The notes under the pieces were generated by a model. It did no database searches. It was not told the DNA's origin and saw only the letters and a program-made list of their open reading frames with translations. The position numbers and the translations under genes are program-made. 64,000 bases of DNA, from assembly GCF_023544665.1 (NCBI RefSeq), contig NZ_JAMJFL010000009.1:186001-250000 (forward strand), read 5' to 3'. Positions 15,638 through 24,888 of this stretch are shown piece by piece. The first letter of the stretch is position 1. Every line of letters starts with the position of its first letter. This DNA comes from Streptomyces sp. YS415 (GTDB lineage: Bacteria; Actinomycetota; Actinomycetes; Streptomycetales; Streptomycetaceae).

Positions 15638-17395
15638 TCACACAGGAGGCTTGATCCGTGCGATCCGCCGCAGTACCCCCGGCGCGAAACGCGACAGCAG
15701 ATGCGCCCCGCGTGCCTCCGGAGTCACCGCTACGAGCGGCGAGTTGGTGACGACACCGCGCAGAATCGCCTCGGCGACCTTCTCCGGTGGGTAGTTGCGC
15801 ATGCCGTACAGGCGGGCCGCCCGCTTCTGGCGGTGGGACTCCTCCTCCGCGTCAACTCCCGCGAACCGTGCGGTCGCTGTGATGTTGGTGTTCACGAAGC
15901 CGGGGCAGATCGCCGTCACTCCGATTCCCTGGTCGGCCAGTTCGGCGCGCAGGCATTCGCTCAGCATCAGGACCGCCGCCTTGGTGGTGCTGTAGGCGGG
16001 CAGGGCCCGGGACGGCTGAAACGCCGCCGCCGAGGCGGTGTTGACGATGTGGCCGCCCTGACCGCGGTCCGCCATCTGCTTGCCGAACAGACGGCAGCCG
16101 TGGATCACGCCCCACAGATTGACGTCCAGCACCTTGCGCCAGTCGTCCGGCGTCGTGTCCAGGAAGGATCCGGACAGACCGATTCCGGCGTTGTTCACCA
16201 GGATGTCCACCACGCCGTACTCCGTGGCGACCTTCTCCGCCAGTTTCTCCATGGCCTGTTCGTCCGATACGTCCACCGTCTCCGCCCAGGCGTCCGGGGC
16301 GCCGATCAGGCGGGACATCTCCGCCGTACGGGCCGCCGCGTCGCCGTCCCGGTCCACGGCGACCACGCGCGCGCCCGCCTCGGCGAAGGCGTACGCCGTC
16401 GCCCGGCCGATGCCGCTGCCCGCACCCGTGATCAGGACCAACTGGCCCCCGAAACGGTCGGCATGGCGTCCGGTCGCCGCCCTGGGCTCCGGTCGGCCGC
16501 CCTCCACGGAACGCGCGAACTCGGTGATCCAGGCCGCCAGTTGGTCGGGGCGCGTACGCGGGACCCAGTGCTTCGCCGGAAGCGACCGGCGCGTCAACTG
16601 CGGAGCCCACAGGTCCAGTTCGTCGTAGAGCCGCTCCGACAGGAACGTGTCCTCCAGCGGCGTGATCAGCTGCACCGGCACATGCGCGTAGGCGTCCGTG
16701 CGCGGGCGGCGCAGCCGCGGCCGTACGTTGTCGCGGTACAGCCACGCCCCGTGTGCCGCGTCCGAAGGGAGCGACGACGTCGGGTAGTTGCCGGCCGGTA
16801 CCTTCTCCAGTCGCTGCAGGATCCGTGGCCAGGTCTTGCCGAGCGGTCCGCGCCAGGCCAGTTCCGGCAGGACCGGGGTGTGCAGCAGGTAGACGTACCA
16901 GGACTTGGCGCCCTGGCCGAGGAGTTGGCCGACCCGGCGGGGGGTCGGGCGCCGCATCCGCTTCTTCAGCCAGTGGCCGAAGTGGTCGAGGGACGGGCCG
17001 GACATCGAGGTGAAGGAGGCGATCCTGCCCTCCGTGCGCCGGACCGTCACGAACTCCCAGGACTGCACCGAGCCCCAGTCGTGGCCCACCAGATGCACCG
17101 GACGGTCCGGGCTCACCGCGTCCACGACCGCCAGGAAGTCGTCCGTCAGCTTCTCCAGCGTGAACCCGCCCCGCAGCGGCTGCGGTGCCGTGGACCGCCC
17201 GTGGCCCCGGACGTCGTACAGCACCACATGGAAGTCGTCGGCCAGCCGCGCGGCCACCTCCGACCAGACCTCCTTGCTGTCCGGATAGCCGTGCAGCAGC
17301 AGCACGGTCGGCCGGCCGGGGTCGCCCAGCTCCGCCACGCACAGCTCGACCCCGCCGGTGCGCACCCAGCGCTCACGCGCGCCCTGAAGACTCAC
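15638..17395 (-). CDS. Fused alpha/beta hydrolase and short-chain dehydrogenase (EphD-like)
   Basis: The 585-residue protein has two enzyme domains. Residues ~1-300 are an alpha/beta hydrolase of the epoxide-hydrolase type, with HGYPDS forming the oxyanion motif and GHDWGS carrying the nucleophilic Asp. Residues ~315-585 are a short-chain dehydrogenase, with TGAGSGIG for NAD(P) binding, NNAGIG and the catalytic YSTTK. This architecture matches mycobacterial EphD, implicated in mycolate epoxide metabolism. Streptomyces has no mycolates, so the substrate is another lipid or epoxide. The GTG at 17395 overlaps the stop of the M24 gene (GTGA), so the two are coupled. Confidence 0.88.
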   Translation of the reverse strand: MSLQGARERWVRTGGVELCVAELGDPGRPTVLLLHGYPDSKEVWSEVAARLADDFHVVLYDVRGHGRSTAPQPLRGGFTLEKLTDDFLAVVDAVSPDRPVHLVGHDWGSVQSWEFVTVRRTEGRIASFTSMSGPSLDHFGHWLKKRMRRPTPRRVGQLLGQGAKSWYVYLLHTPVLPELAWRGPLGKTWPRILQRLEKVPAGNYPTSSLPSDAAHGAWLYRDNVRPRLRRPRTDAYAHVPVQLITPLEDTFLSERLYDELDLWAPQLTRRSLPAKHWVPRTRPDQLAAWITEFARSVEGGRPEPRAATGRHADRFGGQLVLITGAGSGIGRATAYAFAEAGARVVAVDRDGDAAARTAEMSRLIGAPDAWAETVDVSDEQAMEKLAEKVATEYGVVDILVNNAGIGLSGSFLDTTPDDWRKVLDVNLWGVIHGCRLFGKQMADRGQGGHIVNTASAAAFQPSRALPAYSTTKAAVLMLSECLRAELADQGIGVTAICPGFVNTNITATARFAGVDAEEESHRQKRAARLYGMRNYPPEKVAEAILRGVVTNSPLVAVTPEARGAHLLSRFAPGVLRRIARIKPPV

Positions 17396-18234
17396 TTCTC
17401 CTCCGCCCAGCGCCGCACATGCGGCAGATCGTCGTCCAGCCAGAAGGCACTCTCCTCGGCGTCCCGGGAGTCCGTGACGACCAGGATCTCCTCGAACTTC
17501 GCGCCCGTGCCCCGGAAGCCGAGGTGGGGCTCGACCGCCCACAGGCCCGGCCGCGGCGGATGGTCCGAGAAGCGGTACGGCGACCACAGCGGGGACCAGC
17601 CCTCGCGGTGACCGTGCACCGCGTCGGCGGCCAGGCCCTTGAGGGACTGGGTGCCGAACCCGAAGAGCCGCGGCGACCAGCGCCGCTCGCGCACCCGGTC
17701 CACCTTGTGCGCGATCACGCCGAAGGGGTAGGCGCGGTGCCGGTTGGCATAGCCCTGGTGGACCATGAGCCGGTCCACGTCCTCGTAGATCTCCCGCAGC
17801 GACCGGCGCTCGCGCACCTCGCGCAGGATCAGCTCGCGGTGCGCCCGCAGGTCGTCCATCAGCTTGTCCTGGACGCGGTTCACCCCGAGCGAGCCCGAGT
17901 AGCCGATGTCGGCGGTGAAACCCTCGTACACCGGCGCCATGTCCAGGATGAACGGCATCCCCGGCTCCAGCCTGCGGCCGGTCGGGAAGAACTGCAGCGG
18001 GACGCGGAAGCCCGCGAATGCCGTCCGGTCCCCGAACCAGGCGAAGGGGAGGTGGAACCAGTCCCGCACTCCCCGCGCGCAGAGCCACTCGCGCTGCATC
18101 CGCGCCGCGTCACGCTTGGTCACCCCGGGCTGCAACTGCGCCGCCACCGCCTCGGCGCATTCGTAGGCGAGGCGCTGCACTCTGCGGAAACCTTGCAGCT
18201 CCGCCGAGCGTTCACTGGTCACTGCCGTCGCCAT
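17392..18234 (-). CDS. M24-family metallopeptidase (creatinase/aminopeptidase fold)
   Basis: The 280-residue protein has the pita-bread fold blocks LDMAPVYEGFTADIGYSGS with two metal-binding Asp, AYPFGVIAHKVDR with a candidate His, and AVEPHLGF and KFEEILVV with the Glu ligands. It probably removes N-terminal residues or cleaves a small amide. It is shorter than aminopeptidase P because it lacks the N-terminal domain. It starts at the ATG at 18234. It is followed by the EphD-like gene with a 4-base overlap, which suggests a shared pathway. Confidence 0.78.
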   Translation of the reverse strand: MATAVTSERSAELQGFRRVQRLAYECAEAVAAQLQPGVTKRDAARMQREWLCARGVRDWFHLPFAWFGDRTAFAGFRVPLQFFPTGRRLEPGMPFILDMAPVYEGFTADIGYSGSLGVNRVQDKLMDDLRAHRELILREVRERRSLREIYEDVDRLMVHQGYANRHRAYPFGVIAHKVDRVRERRWSPRLFGFGTQSLKGLAADAVHGHREGWSPLWSPYRFSDHPPRPGLWAVEPHLGFRGTGAKFEEILVVTDSRDAEESAFWLDDDLPHVRRWAEEK

Positions 18235-18298
18235 GGCATTCCGTCCCACCGGTTGCGGTACGCGCTCGTAACTTGTCACCGGAAATCTGGCACTTGTT

Positions 18299-18344
18299 AG
18301 ACCCACCGTCAATAGGTGGGTCTCTCGACCCTCAGGGTGACCCT
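18299..18344. promoter_or_regulatory. Inverted repeats in the divergent promoter region of the ABC operon
   Basis: A 9-bp inverted repeat, AGACCCACC (18299-18307) and GGTGGGTCT (18315-18323), spans a 7-base loop. It is followed by the perfect palindrome AGGGTGACCCT (18334-18344). Both lie between the M24 gene and the ABC ATPase start. They are candidate operators or RNA structures for the ABC operon. Confidence 0.45.
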
Positions 18345-18429
18345 TAAGGACCCGTACGACTCCAGAGGGACCCCAAGACGGCTCTACGGTCTGACGACCG
18401 GCGTGCTCCGGGTCACTAACGTCATTGTC

Positions 18430-19398
18430 GTGACTGTGATCGCGACCGAAAGCCTGAGCAAGCGGTTCCCCCGGGTGACCGCGCTTGACCGGCTCTCCGT
18501 GGACGTCGGGCCCGGTGTGACCGGACTCGTCGGAGCCAATGGAGCCGGCAAGTCCACACTGATCAAGATCCTTCTGGGTCTGTCCCCCGCCACGGAGGGC
18601 CGCGCCGAGGTGCTGGGCCTCGACGTCGCCACCAAGGGCGCCGCCATCCGTGAGCGGGTCGGATACATGCCCGAGCACGACTGCCTGCCGCCCGACGTCT
18701 CGGCCACCGAGTTCGTCGTCCACATGGCGCGCATGTCGGGGCTGCCGCCGACCGCCGCGCGCGAGCGCACCGCGGACACGCTGCGCCATGTCGGCCTGTA
18801 CGAGGAGCGCTACCGCCCCATCGGCGGCTACTCCACCGGCATGAAGCAGCGCGTGAAGCTGGCGCAGGCCCTGGTCCACGACCCGGACCTGGTCTTCCTC
18901 GACGAGCCGACCAACGGCCTCGACCCGGTGGGCCGCGACGAGATGCTCGGCCTGATCCGCCGTATCCACACCGACTTCGGCATCTCGGTGCTGGTCACCT
19001 CCCATCTGCTGGGCGAACTGGAGCGGACCTGCGACCACGTCGTCGTCGTGGACGGCGGCAAGCTGCTGCGCTCCAGCTCCACCACCGACTTCACGCAGAC
19101 CACGACCACCCTCGCGATCGAGGTCACCGACACCGACGAGCACCCCGACGGCACCCGCGCGGTGCGCGAGGCGCTCCAGGCGCGCGGAGTGGCCACCCAC
19201 GACGGCAGCGGCCTGCCGGGCGCCGGGCACGTCCTGCTGCTGACCGCGCAGGGCGACGAGACGTACGACCTGATCCGGGACGTGATCGCGGACCTCGGTC
19301 TGGGACTGGTGCGCATGGAGCAGCGCCGGCACCACATCGCGGAGGTCTTCACCGACAGCGACGAGCAGCGGAAGGAGGCGGCCGTCCATGGCTCTTGA
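18430..19398 (+). CDS. ABC transporter ATP-binding protein
   Basis: The 322-residue ATPase has Walker A GANGAGKST, a signature region YSTGMKQRVKLAQAL and Walker B DLVFLDEPTNGLDP, followed by the H-loop SHLLGE. It energises export by the adjacent permease. The substrate is unknown, though this ABC-2 type often exports drugs or peptides. The start is uncertain: GTG at 18430 or 18436. No clear ribosome binding site is seen, so leaderless translation is possible. It is first in a four-gene operon. Confidence 0.88.
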   Translation: MTVIATESLSKRFPRVTALDRLSVDVGPGVTGLVGANGAGKSTLIKILLGLSPATEGRAEVLGLDVATKGAAIRERVGYMPEHDCLPPDVSATEFVVHMARMSGLPPTAARERTADTLRHVGLYEERYRPIGGYSTGMKQRVKLAQALVHDPDLVFLDEPTNGLDPVGRDEMLGLIRRIHTDFGISVLVTSHLLGELERTCDHVVVVDGGKLLRSSSTTDFTQTTTTLAIEVTDTDEHPDGTRAVREALQARGVATHDGSGLPGAGHVLLLTAQGDETYDLIRDVIADLGLGLVRMEQRRHHIAEVFTDSDEQRKEAAVHGS

Positions 19399-20287
19399 CC
19401 AGCCCGTTGCGGGTGACCAGACCCGCATCCACGACATCGGCTACCGCAACTACGACGGCCCCCGCCTCGGCCGCGCCTACGCCACCCGCTCCCTCTACTC
19501 GCAGTCCCTGCGCGGCGCCTACGGCCTCGGCCGCTCGGTGAAGTCCAAGGTGCTGCCGATGCTGCTGTTCGTGGTGATGTGCGTGCCCGCGGCCATCATG
19601 GTCGCCGTCGCCGTCGCGACGAAGGCCAACGACCTGCCGGTCGACTACACCCGCTACGCGATCGTCATGCAGGCGGTCATCAGCCTCTACGTCGCCTCCC
19701 AGGCACCCCAGTCCGTCTCCCGCGACCTGCGCTTCAAGACCGTGCCGCTGTACTTCTCGCGGCCGATCGAGACCGCGGACTACGTGCGCGCGAAGTACGC
19801 GGCGCTGGCCTCGGCGATGTTCGTCCTCACCGCCGCGCCGCTGCTCGTCCTCTACGTGGGCGCGCTGCTGGCCAAGCTCGACTTCACCGACCAGACCAAG
19901 GGATTCGCACAGGGACTCGTCTCGGTGGCACTGCTCTCACTGCTCTTCGCCGGACTCGGCCTCGTCATCGCCTCGGTCACCCCGCGCCGCGGCTTCGGCA
20001 TCGCCGCCGTGATCGCCGTACTGACCATCTCCTACGGCGCCGTCTCCACCCTGCAGGCCATCGCCGAGGAGCAGAACAGCGGCGACTCCATCGCCTGGAT
20101 CGGCCTCTTCTCGCCGACCACGCTCATCGACGGTGTGCAGTCCGCCTTCCTCGGCGCGGCCTCGGCGTTCCCCGGAGGCGTCGGCCCGACGAACGGCGAG
20201 GGCGTGGTCTACGTCCTCGTCACCCTCGGCCTGATCGCCGCCTGCTACGGCCTCCTGCTGCGCCGCTACCGAAAGGTCGGACTGTGA
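19388..20287 (+). CDS. ABC transporter permease (ABC-2 type)
   Basis: This 299-residue membrane protein begins with ~55 cytoplasmic residues including HDIGYRNYDGPRLGR, a block typical of this family. About six hydrophobic segments follow, including VLPMLLFVVMCVPAAIMVAVAV. It overlaps the upstream ATPase by 11 bases and the next ATPase by 4 (GTGA). It pairs with one or both ATPases to form an exporter. Confidence 0.85.
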   Translation: MALDQPVAGDQTRIHDIGYRNYDGPRLGRAYATRSLYSQSLRGAYGLGRSVKSKVLPMLLFVVMCVPAAIMVAVAVATKANDLPVDYTRYAIVMQAVISLYVASQAPQSVSRDLRFKTVPLYFSRPIETADYVRAKYAALASAMFVLTAAPLLVLYVGALLAKLDFTDQTKGFAQGLVSVALLSLLFAGLGLVIASVTPRRGFGIAAVIAVLTISYGAVSTLQAIAEEQNSGDSIAWIGLFSPTTLIDGVQSAFLGAASAFPGGVGPTNGEGVVYVLVTLGLIAACYGLLLRRYRKVGL

Positions 20288-21195
20288 CCACGCTCTCCAT
20301 CGACCACGTCTCCCGCTGGTTCGGCAACGTGGTCGCCGTCAACGACGTCACCATGACCATCGGCCCCGGCGTCACCGGCCTGCTCGGCCCCAACGGCGCC
20401 GGAAAGTCCACCCTCATCAACATGATGGGCGGCTTCCTGGCCCCCTCCACCGGCACGGTCACCCTCGACGGCCGGCAGGTCTGGCGCAACGAGGGGATCT
20501 ACAAGCACATCGGCATCGTCCCCGAGCGCGAGGCGATGTACGACTTCCTCACCGGCCGCGAATTCGTCGTCGCCAACGCCGAGTTGCACGGCCTGGGCGC
20601 CAAGGCGGCTCAGCGCGCCCTGGCCACGGTCGAGATGGAGTACGCCCAGGACCGCAAGATCCAGACGTACTCCAAGGGCATGCGCCAGCGCGTGAAGATG
20701 GCGAGCGCGCTGGTCCACGACCCGTCGCTGCTGCTGCTGGACGAGCCCTTCAACGGCATGGACCCGCGTCAGCGCATGCAGTTGATGGACCTGCTGCGGA
20801 AGATGGGCGACGAGGGCCGCACGGTGCTGTTCTCGTCCCACATCCTCGAAGAGGTCGAGCAGCTCGCCTGGCACATCGAGGTCGTCGTCGCGGGCCGGCA
20901 CGCGGCCAGCGGTGACTTCCGCAAGATCCGCCGCCTGATGACCGACCGGCCGCACCGCTACCTGGTGCGCTCCAGCGACGACCGCGCCCTCGCGGCCGCG
21001 CTGATCGCCGACCCGTCGACGTCCGGCATCGAAGTGGACCTCGCGGAGGGCGCGTTGCGGATCCAGGCCGTCGACTTCGGCCGCTTCACGGCCCTGCTGC
21101 CGAGGGTCGCCCGCGACCACGGCATCCGGCTGCACACGGTCTCGCCGTCCGACGAGTCCCTCGAGTCCGTCTTCTCGTACCTCGTCGCGGCGTAG
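20284..21195 (+). CDS. ABC transporter ATP-binding protein
   Basis: The 303-residue ATPase has Walker A GPNGAGKST, signature YSKGMRQRVKMASAL, Walker B LLLLDEPFNGMDP and the H-loop SSHILEE. The C-terminal ~100 residues form an extra regulatory or partner-binding region. The GTG at 20284 overlaps the permease stop. Two ATPase-permease pairs in one operon suggest either a heteromeric exporter or two linked exporters. Confidence 0.9.
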   Translation: MTTLSIDHVSRWFGNVVAVNDVTMTIGPGVTGLLGPNGAGKSTLINMMGGFLAPSTGTVTLDGRQVWRNEGIYKHIGIVPEREAMYDFLTGREFVVANAELHGLGAKAAQRALATVEMEYAQDRKIQTYSKGMRQRVKMASALVHDPSLLLLDEPFNGMDPRQRMQLMDLLRKMGDEGRTVLFSSHILEEVEQLAWHIEVVVAGRHAASGDFRKIRRLMTDRPHRYLVRSSDDRALAAALIADPSTSGIEVDLAEGALRIQAVDFGRFTALLPRVARDHGIRLHTVSPSDESLESVFSYLVAA

Positions 21196-21205
21196 GAGGC
21201 CCACC

Positions 21206-21925
21206 ATGTACGACCCCACAGTCGCCCGGCTCACCTACCGGGCCCTGCTCGGCCGGCGCCGGGCCCTCATCCTCGGCGCCCTGCCGCTGCTGCTGATCGT
21301 CATCTCGGTGATCGTCCGCGCGCTCACCGGTGCCGACGACCAGACCGCCTCCGACCTGCTCGGCGGGCTCGCGCTCGCCACCATGGTGCCGATCATCGGC
21401 GTCATCGCGGGCACCGGAGCGATCGGTCCGGAGATCGACGACGGCTCGGTGGTGTACCTGCTCTCCAAGCCGATCAAGCGCCCGACGATCATCTTCACCA
21501 AGCTGATCGTGGCCGTCGCCGTGACCATGGTGTTCTCCGCGGTCCCGACCCTGATCGCCGGCTTCATCCTCAACGGCAACGGCCAGCAGATCGCCGTCGC
21601 CTACACGGTGGCCGCCCTGGTCGCCTCCATCGCGTACGCCGCGGTCTTCCTGCTGCTCGGCACGGTGTCCCGGCACGCGGTGGTCTTCGGACTGGTCTAC
21701 GCCCTGGTCTGGGAGGCGCTGTTCGGCTCCCTGGTGTCGGGCGCGCGCACCCTGAGCGTCCAGCAGTGGTCGCTCGCGGTGGCCCACGAGGTGACCGGCG
21801 GGGACCTCGTCACCTCGGACGTGGGCATCACGACGGCGACGGTGCTGCTGGTCGCGGTGACCGTCCTCGCCACCTGGTACGCCGGCCAGAAGCTGCGGTC
21901 GCTGACGCTGGCGGGCGAGGAGTAG
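21206..21925 (+). CDS. ABC transporter permease
   Basis: The 239-residue protein has about six hydrophobic segments and starts MYDPTVARLTYRALLGRRR. It contains the ABC-2-like motif GPEIDDGSVVYLLSKPIKR just before a membrane segment. The ATG at 21206 follows GTAGGAGG, 10 bases after the second ATPase gene. It is the last clear gene of the ABC operon. Confidence 0.85.
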   Translation: MYDPTVARLTYRALLGRRRALILGALPLLLIVISVIVRALTGADDQTASDLLGGLALATMVPIIGVIAGTGAIGPEIDDGSVVYLLSKPIKRPTIIFTKLIVAVAVTMVFSAVPTLIAGFILNGNGQQIAVAYTVAALVASIAYAAVFLLLGTVSRHAVVFGLVYALVWEALFGSLVSGARTLSVQQWSLAVAHEVTGGDLVTSDVGITTATVLLVAVTVLATWYAGQKLRSLTLAGEE

Positions 21926-22031
21926 ACGGGCCGCGCTTTATTCGGTGGCGGCCGATCGGGGCGGCGGGCAGGATGGTCGATGTCCGGAACGCCGCATCGG
22001 TCGGCGCCACCAGCTGGGGAGGAGCTTGACG

Positions 22032-22094
22032 ATGTCGATGCACGACAGTCCGTCGAGTTCCCCGCAGGGCAGCCCGCGGCGGGCTCCGGAGTAG
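22032..22094 (+). CDS. Possible small ORF of 20 codons
   Basis: An ATG at 22032 is preceded by GGGGAGGAG at good spacing and opens a 20-codon frame (MSMHDSPSSSPQGSPRRAPE) ending in TAG. Sixteen of the nineteen codons after the start end in G or C, as real Streptomyces genes do. The product would be Ser/Pro-rich and hydrophilic. It could be a small protein or a leader peptide between the ABC operon and the tRNA-Ser gene. No family is recognised. Confidence 0.4.
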   Translation: MSMHDSPSSSPQGSPRRAPE

Positions 22095-22135
22095 TTACCC
22101 CTCCGTCGAGCCCGCATCGCATCGGGGAGCTGCCC

Positions 22136-22183
22136 GGGCGGCCGCTTCGAGCACGCGAGCACTCCGCTCGCGTGAGGCCGCCC
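22136..22183. terminator. Long hairpin just upstream of tRNA-Ser
   Basis: GGGCGGCC (22136-22143) pairs with GGCCGCCC (22176-22183). Inside, CACGCGAGC (22152-22160) pairs with GCTCGCGTG (22166-22174). The loop is 5 bases and one arm has a 7-to-8-base bulge. It ends four bases before the tRNA. It probably terminates the ABC operon and may isolate the tRNA gene. Confidence 0.65.
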
Positions 22184-22187
22184 TCCC

Positions 22188-22272
<85 letters not shown>

Positions 22273-22310
22273 CCACAGACCGACTGGCGCGACGCCGGCC
22301 GAGCACGACG

Positions 22311-23108
22311 TCAGCCGAGCAGGCGCTCCAAGACCACTGCGATCCCGTCCTCGTCGTTCGACGCCGTGACCTCGTCGGCCACCGCCTTCAGCTCCGCGTG
22401 GGCGTTGGCCATGGCCACGCCGTGGGCCGCCCAGCCGAACATCGGGACGTCGTTCGGCATGTCGCCGAAGGCGATGGTGTCGGCGGCCTTCAGGCCCAGC
22501 CGGCGCGCCGCCAGCGACAGTCCCGTCGCCTTGGACAGCCCCAGCGGCAGCAGTTCCACGATGCCCGCGCCCGCCATCGCCACCGTGACGAAGCCACCCG
22601 CGGAGCGCCGCGCGGCGTCCGCCAGTTCGTCGTCCGACAGCTCCGGATGCTGTATGTAGATCTTGTTCAGCGGGGCGGACCACAGATCCGACGCGTCGGT
22701 GAACGGCGTCGAGGGCAGCGAGCCGGTGACCGCGTACCCCGGCCCGACCAGCACCTCCCCGTCGAGACCGTCCCGGCTCGCGGCCAGGAACAGCGGGCCG
22801 ACCTCCGCCTCGATCTTCGCCAGCGCCACCCCGGCCAGCTGCCGGTCGAGGGTCACCGACGTCAGCAGCCGGTGCTCACCGGCGTGGTAGACCTGCGCGC
22901 CCTGCCCGCACACCGCGAGGCCCTGGTAGCCCAGGTCGTCGAGGATGTGCCGGGTCCAGGGCACCGCCCGTCCGGTGACGACGATGTGCGCGGCGCCCGC
23001 CGCGGTGGCCGCGGCGAGCGCGTCACGGGTGCGCCGCGAGACCGAGTCGTCGGTGCGCAGCAGCGTGCCGTCGAGGTCGGTCGCGACCAGCCTGTACGGG
23101 AAGCTCAC
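22311..23108 (-). CDS. HAD hydrolase, Cof-type phosphatase
   Basis: The 265-residue protein has DLDGTLL near residue 11, VTGR, and the C-terminal [13 protein letters not shown] of Cof-type HAD phosphatases. It resembles the paralogue at 12934-13824. Its GTG start at 23108 overlaps the serS stop (GTGA), so it is translationally coupled to serS. The substrate is unknown. The frame stays open upstream into serS, but the motif I position supports the GTG start. Confidence 0.88.
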   Translation of the reverse strand: MSFPYRLVATDLDGTLLRTDDSVSRRTRDALAAATAAGAAHIVVTGRAVPWTRHILDDLGYQGLAVCGQGAQVYHAGEHRLLTSVTLDRQLAGVALAKIEAEVGPLFLAASRDGLDGEVLVGPGYAVTGSLPSTPFTDASDLWSAPLNKIYIQHPELSDDELADAARRSAGGFVTVAMAGAGIVELLPLGLSKATGLSLAARRLGLKAADTIAFGDMPNDVPMFGWAAHGVAMANAHAELKAVADEVTASNDEDGIAVVLERLLG

Positions 23109-24382
23109 TTGGCGACCGGTTCCAGCAGCTCTCGGCCGCCCAGGTACGGGCGCAGCACCTCGGGCACCCGCACCGAACCGTCGGCGAGCTGGTGGTTCTC
23201 CAGGATCGCCACGATCGTCCGCGGCACCGCGCACAGCGTGCCGTTGAGCGTCGCCAGCGGCTGCACCTTCTTGCCGTCGCGCATCCGCACCGACAGCCGG
23301 CGGGCCTGGAAGCCGTCACAGTTGGAGGCGGAGGTCAGCTCGCGGTACTTGCCCTGGGTCGGGATCCAGGCCTCGCAGTCGTACTTGCGGGACGCCGACG
23401 AGCCCAGGTCGCCCGAGGCGACGTCGATGACCTGGAAGGGCAGCTCCAGGGCGGTGAGCCACTGCTTCTCCCAGTCCAGGAGCCGCTTGTGCTCGTTCTC
23501 CGCGTCCTCGGGGGCGACGTAGGAGAACATCTCGACCTTGTCGAACTGGTGCACGCGGAAGATGCCGCGGGTGTCCTTGCCGTAGGTGCCGGCCTCGCGG
23601 CGGAAGCACGGCGAGAAGCCCGCGTATCGCAGCGGCAGCTGGTCGGCGTCGATGATCTCGTCCATGTGGTACGCGGCGAGCGGGACCTCGGAGGTGCCGA
23701 CCAGGTAGTAGTCGTCCTTCTCCAGGTGGTACACGTTCTCCGCGGCCTGGCCGAGGAAGCCGGTGCCCTCCATGGCGCGCGGGCGGACCAGCGCGGGGGT
23801 GAGCATCGGGATGAAGCCGGCCTCGGTGGCCTGGGCGATGGCGGCGTTGACCAGCGCCAGCTCCAGCAGGGCGCCGACGCCGGTGAGGTAGTAGAAGCGC
23901 GAGCCGGAGACCTTGGCGCCGCGCTCGACGTCGATGGCGCCCAGCGCCTCGCCGAGCTCCAGGTGGTCCTTGGGCTCGAAGCCCTCGGCGCCGAAGTCGC
24001 GGATCGTGCCGTGCGTCTCCAGGACGACGAAGTCCTCCTCGCCGCCGACCGGGACGTCGGGGTGGACGAGGTTGCCGAGCCGGAGCGCGAGGCGCTTGGT
24101 CTCGTCGTCGGCCTCGTTCTGCGCGGCCTCCGCGGCCTTGACGTCCGCCTTGAGCTGCTCCGCCTTCTGCAGGAGCTCGGCGCGCTCCTCGGGAGTGGCC
24201 TTGGGGATCAGCTTGCCGAGCGACTTCTGCTCGGAGCGCAGCTCGTCGAAGGCGACGCCGGACGACCTGCGCCGCTCGTCGGCAGACAGGAGAGCGTCGA
24301 CGAGCGCGACGTCCTCTCCACGGGCGCGCTGGGACGCGCGCACACGGTCGGGGTCCTCACGGAGCAGGCGAAGGTCAATCAC
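23105..24382 (-). CDS. serS: Seryl-tRNA synthetase
   Basis: SerRS charges tRNA-Ser. The 425-residue protein has the N-terminal coiled-coil arm (about 30-100, Lys/Glu-rich), which reads the long variable arm of tRNA-Ser. The class II catalytic domain has TGFLGQ, motif 2 [21 protein letters not shown] and the final [18 protein letters not shown]. The start is a GTG at 24382 with only a weak upstream purine stretch. It lies in a 577-base leader-rich gap rich in DnaA boxes. Three tRNA-Ser genes occur in this window. Confidence 0.97.
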   Translation of the reverse strand: MIDLRLLREDPDRVRASQRARGEDVALVDALLSADERRRSSGVAFDELRSEQKSLGKLIPKATPEERAELLQKAEQLKADVKAAEAAQNEADDETKRLALRLGNLVHPDVPVGGEEDFVVLETHGTIRDFGAEGFEPKDHLELGEALGAIDVERGAKVSGSRFYYLTGVGALLELALVNAAIAQATEAGFIPMLTPALVRPRAMEGTGFLGQAAENVYHLEKDDYYLVGTSEVPLAAYHMDEIIDADQLPLRYAGFSPCFRREAGTYGKDTRGIFRVHQFDKVEMFSYVAPEDAENEHKRLLDWEKQWLTALELPFQVIDVASGDLGSSASRKYDCEAWIPTQGKYRELTSASNCDGFQARRLSVRMRDGKKVQPLATLNGTLCAVPRTIVAILENHQLADGSVRVPEVLRPYLGGRELLEPVAK

Positions 24383-24575
24383 GTGGTCAAGGCTACCGGG
24401 GCCGAGTCCCCCCTCACGACTCGCTTTTCCGTGGCGCCCCGAACTGTGGCTTACATTGCGTTATGGGTGAATTGCGCCTCGTGTCAATAAACGGCGCCCC
24501 GCTCCCCGGGAGGGGGCACGTGACGGGCGCGCGGTTGACCGGATTTCCTTGTGGTGAACGGGACTTGGGTCCACG

Positions 24576-24640
24576 TCGTCCACAGGTGTCCACACCCTCC
24601 GAAAAGTTATCCACAGGCTGTGTGGAAGATCTGTGGATTG
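24576..24640. other. DnaA box cluster, serS-proximal
   Basis: Four box-like 9-mers occur in 65 bp: TCGTCCACA, GTGTCCACA, a perfect TTATCCACA at 24607-24615, and TGTGGATTG on the opposite strand. Close spacing of this kind favours cooperative DnaA binding. Confidence 0.6.
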
Positions 24641-24841
24641 CGGAACTGATCACTCCGAATAGCTCGGTCACCCCGGGTGATTCCCGGGGCAAACCTCCTT
24701 TACGCCCACGTTCGAGTGGGAATGCGTCGCTCCCAGGGATGACTCGTGGGAAACGAGTGGACGAAGGGTGAACCGCGCGCCGGTGGACGGAACGAGGTGC
24801 TGCAGGCCGATTTGTCGACCGAGTCGCGCCGCCGTGTCGAC

Positions 24842-24888
24842 TTGTCCCCAGGTCGAGAGGCCGACCTGTGGATAACTTCTGTGGATAA
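24842..24888. other. DnaA box cluster, pheA-proximal
   Basis: TTGTCCCCA (24842-24850) is followed by two perfect TGTGGATAA boxes at 24867-24875 and 24880-24888. The two perfect boxes share orientation and are spaced 13 bases start to start. Confidence 0.65.

Noticed and set aside
24516..24524. CACGTGAC as another parS site
   Set aside because: Only the CACGTG core matches and the flanks are wrong on both sides.
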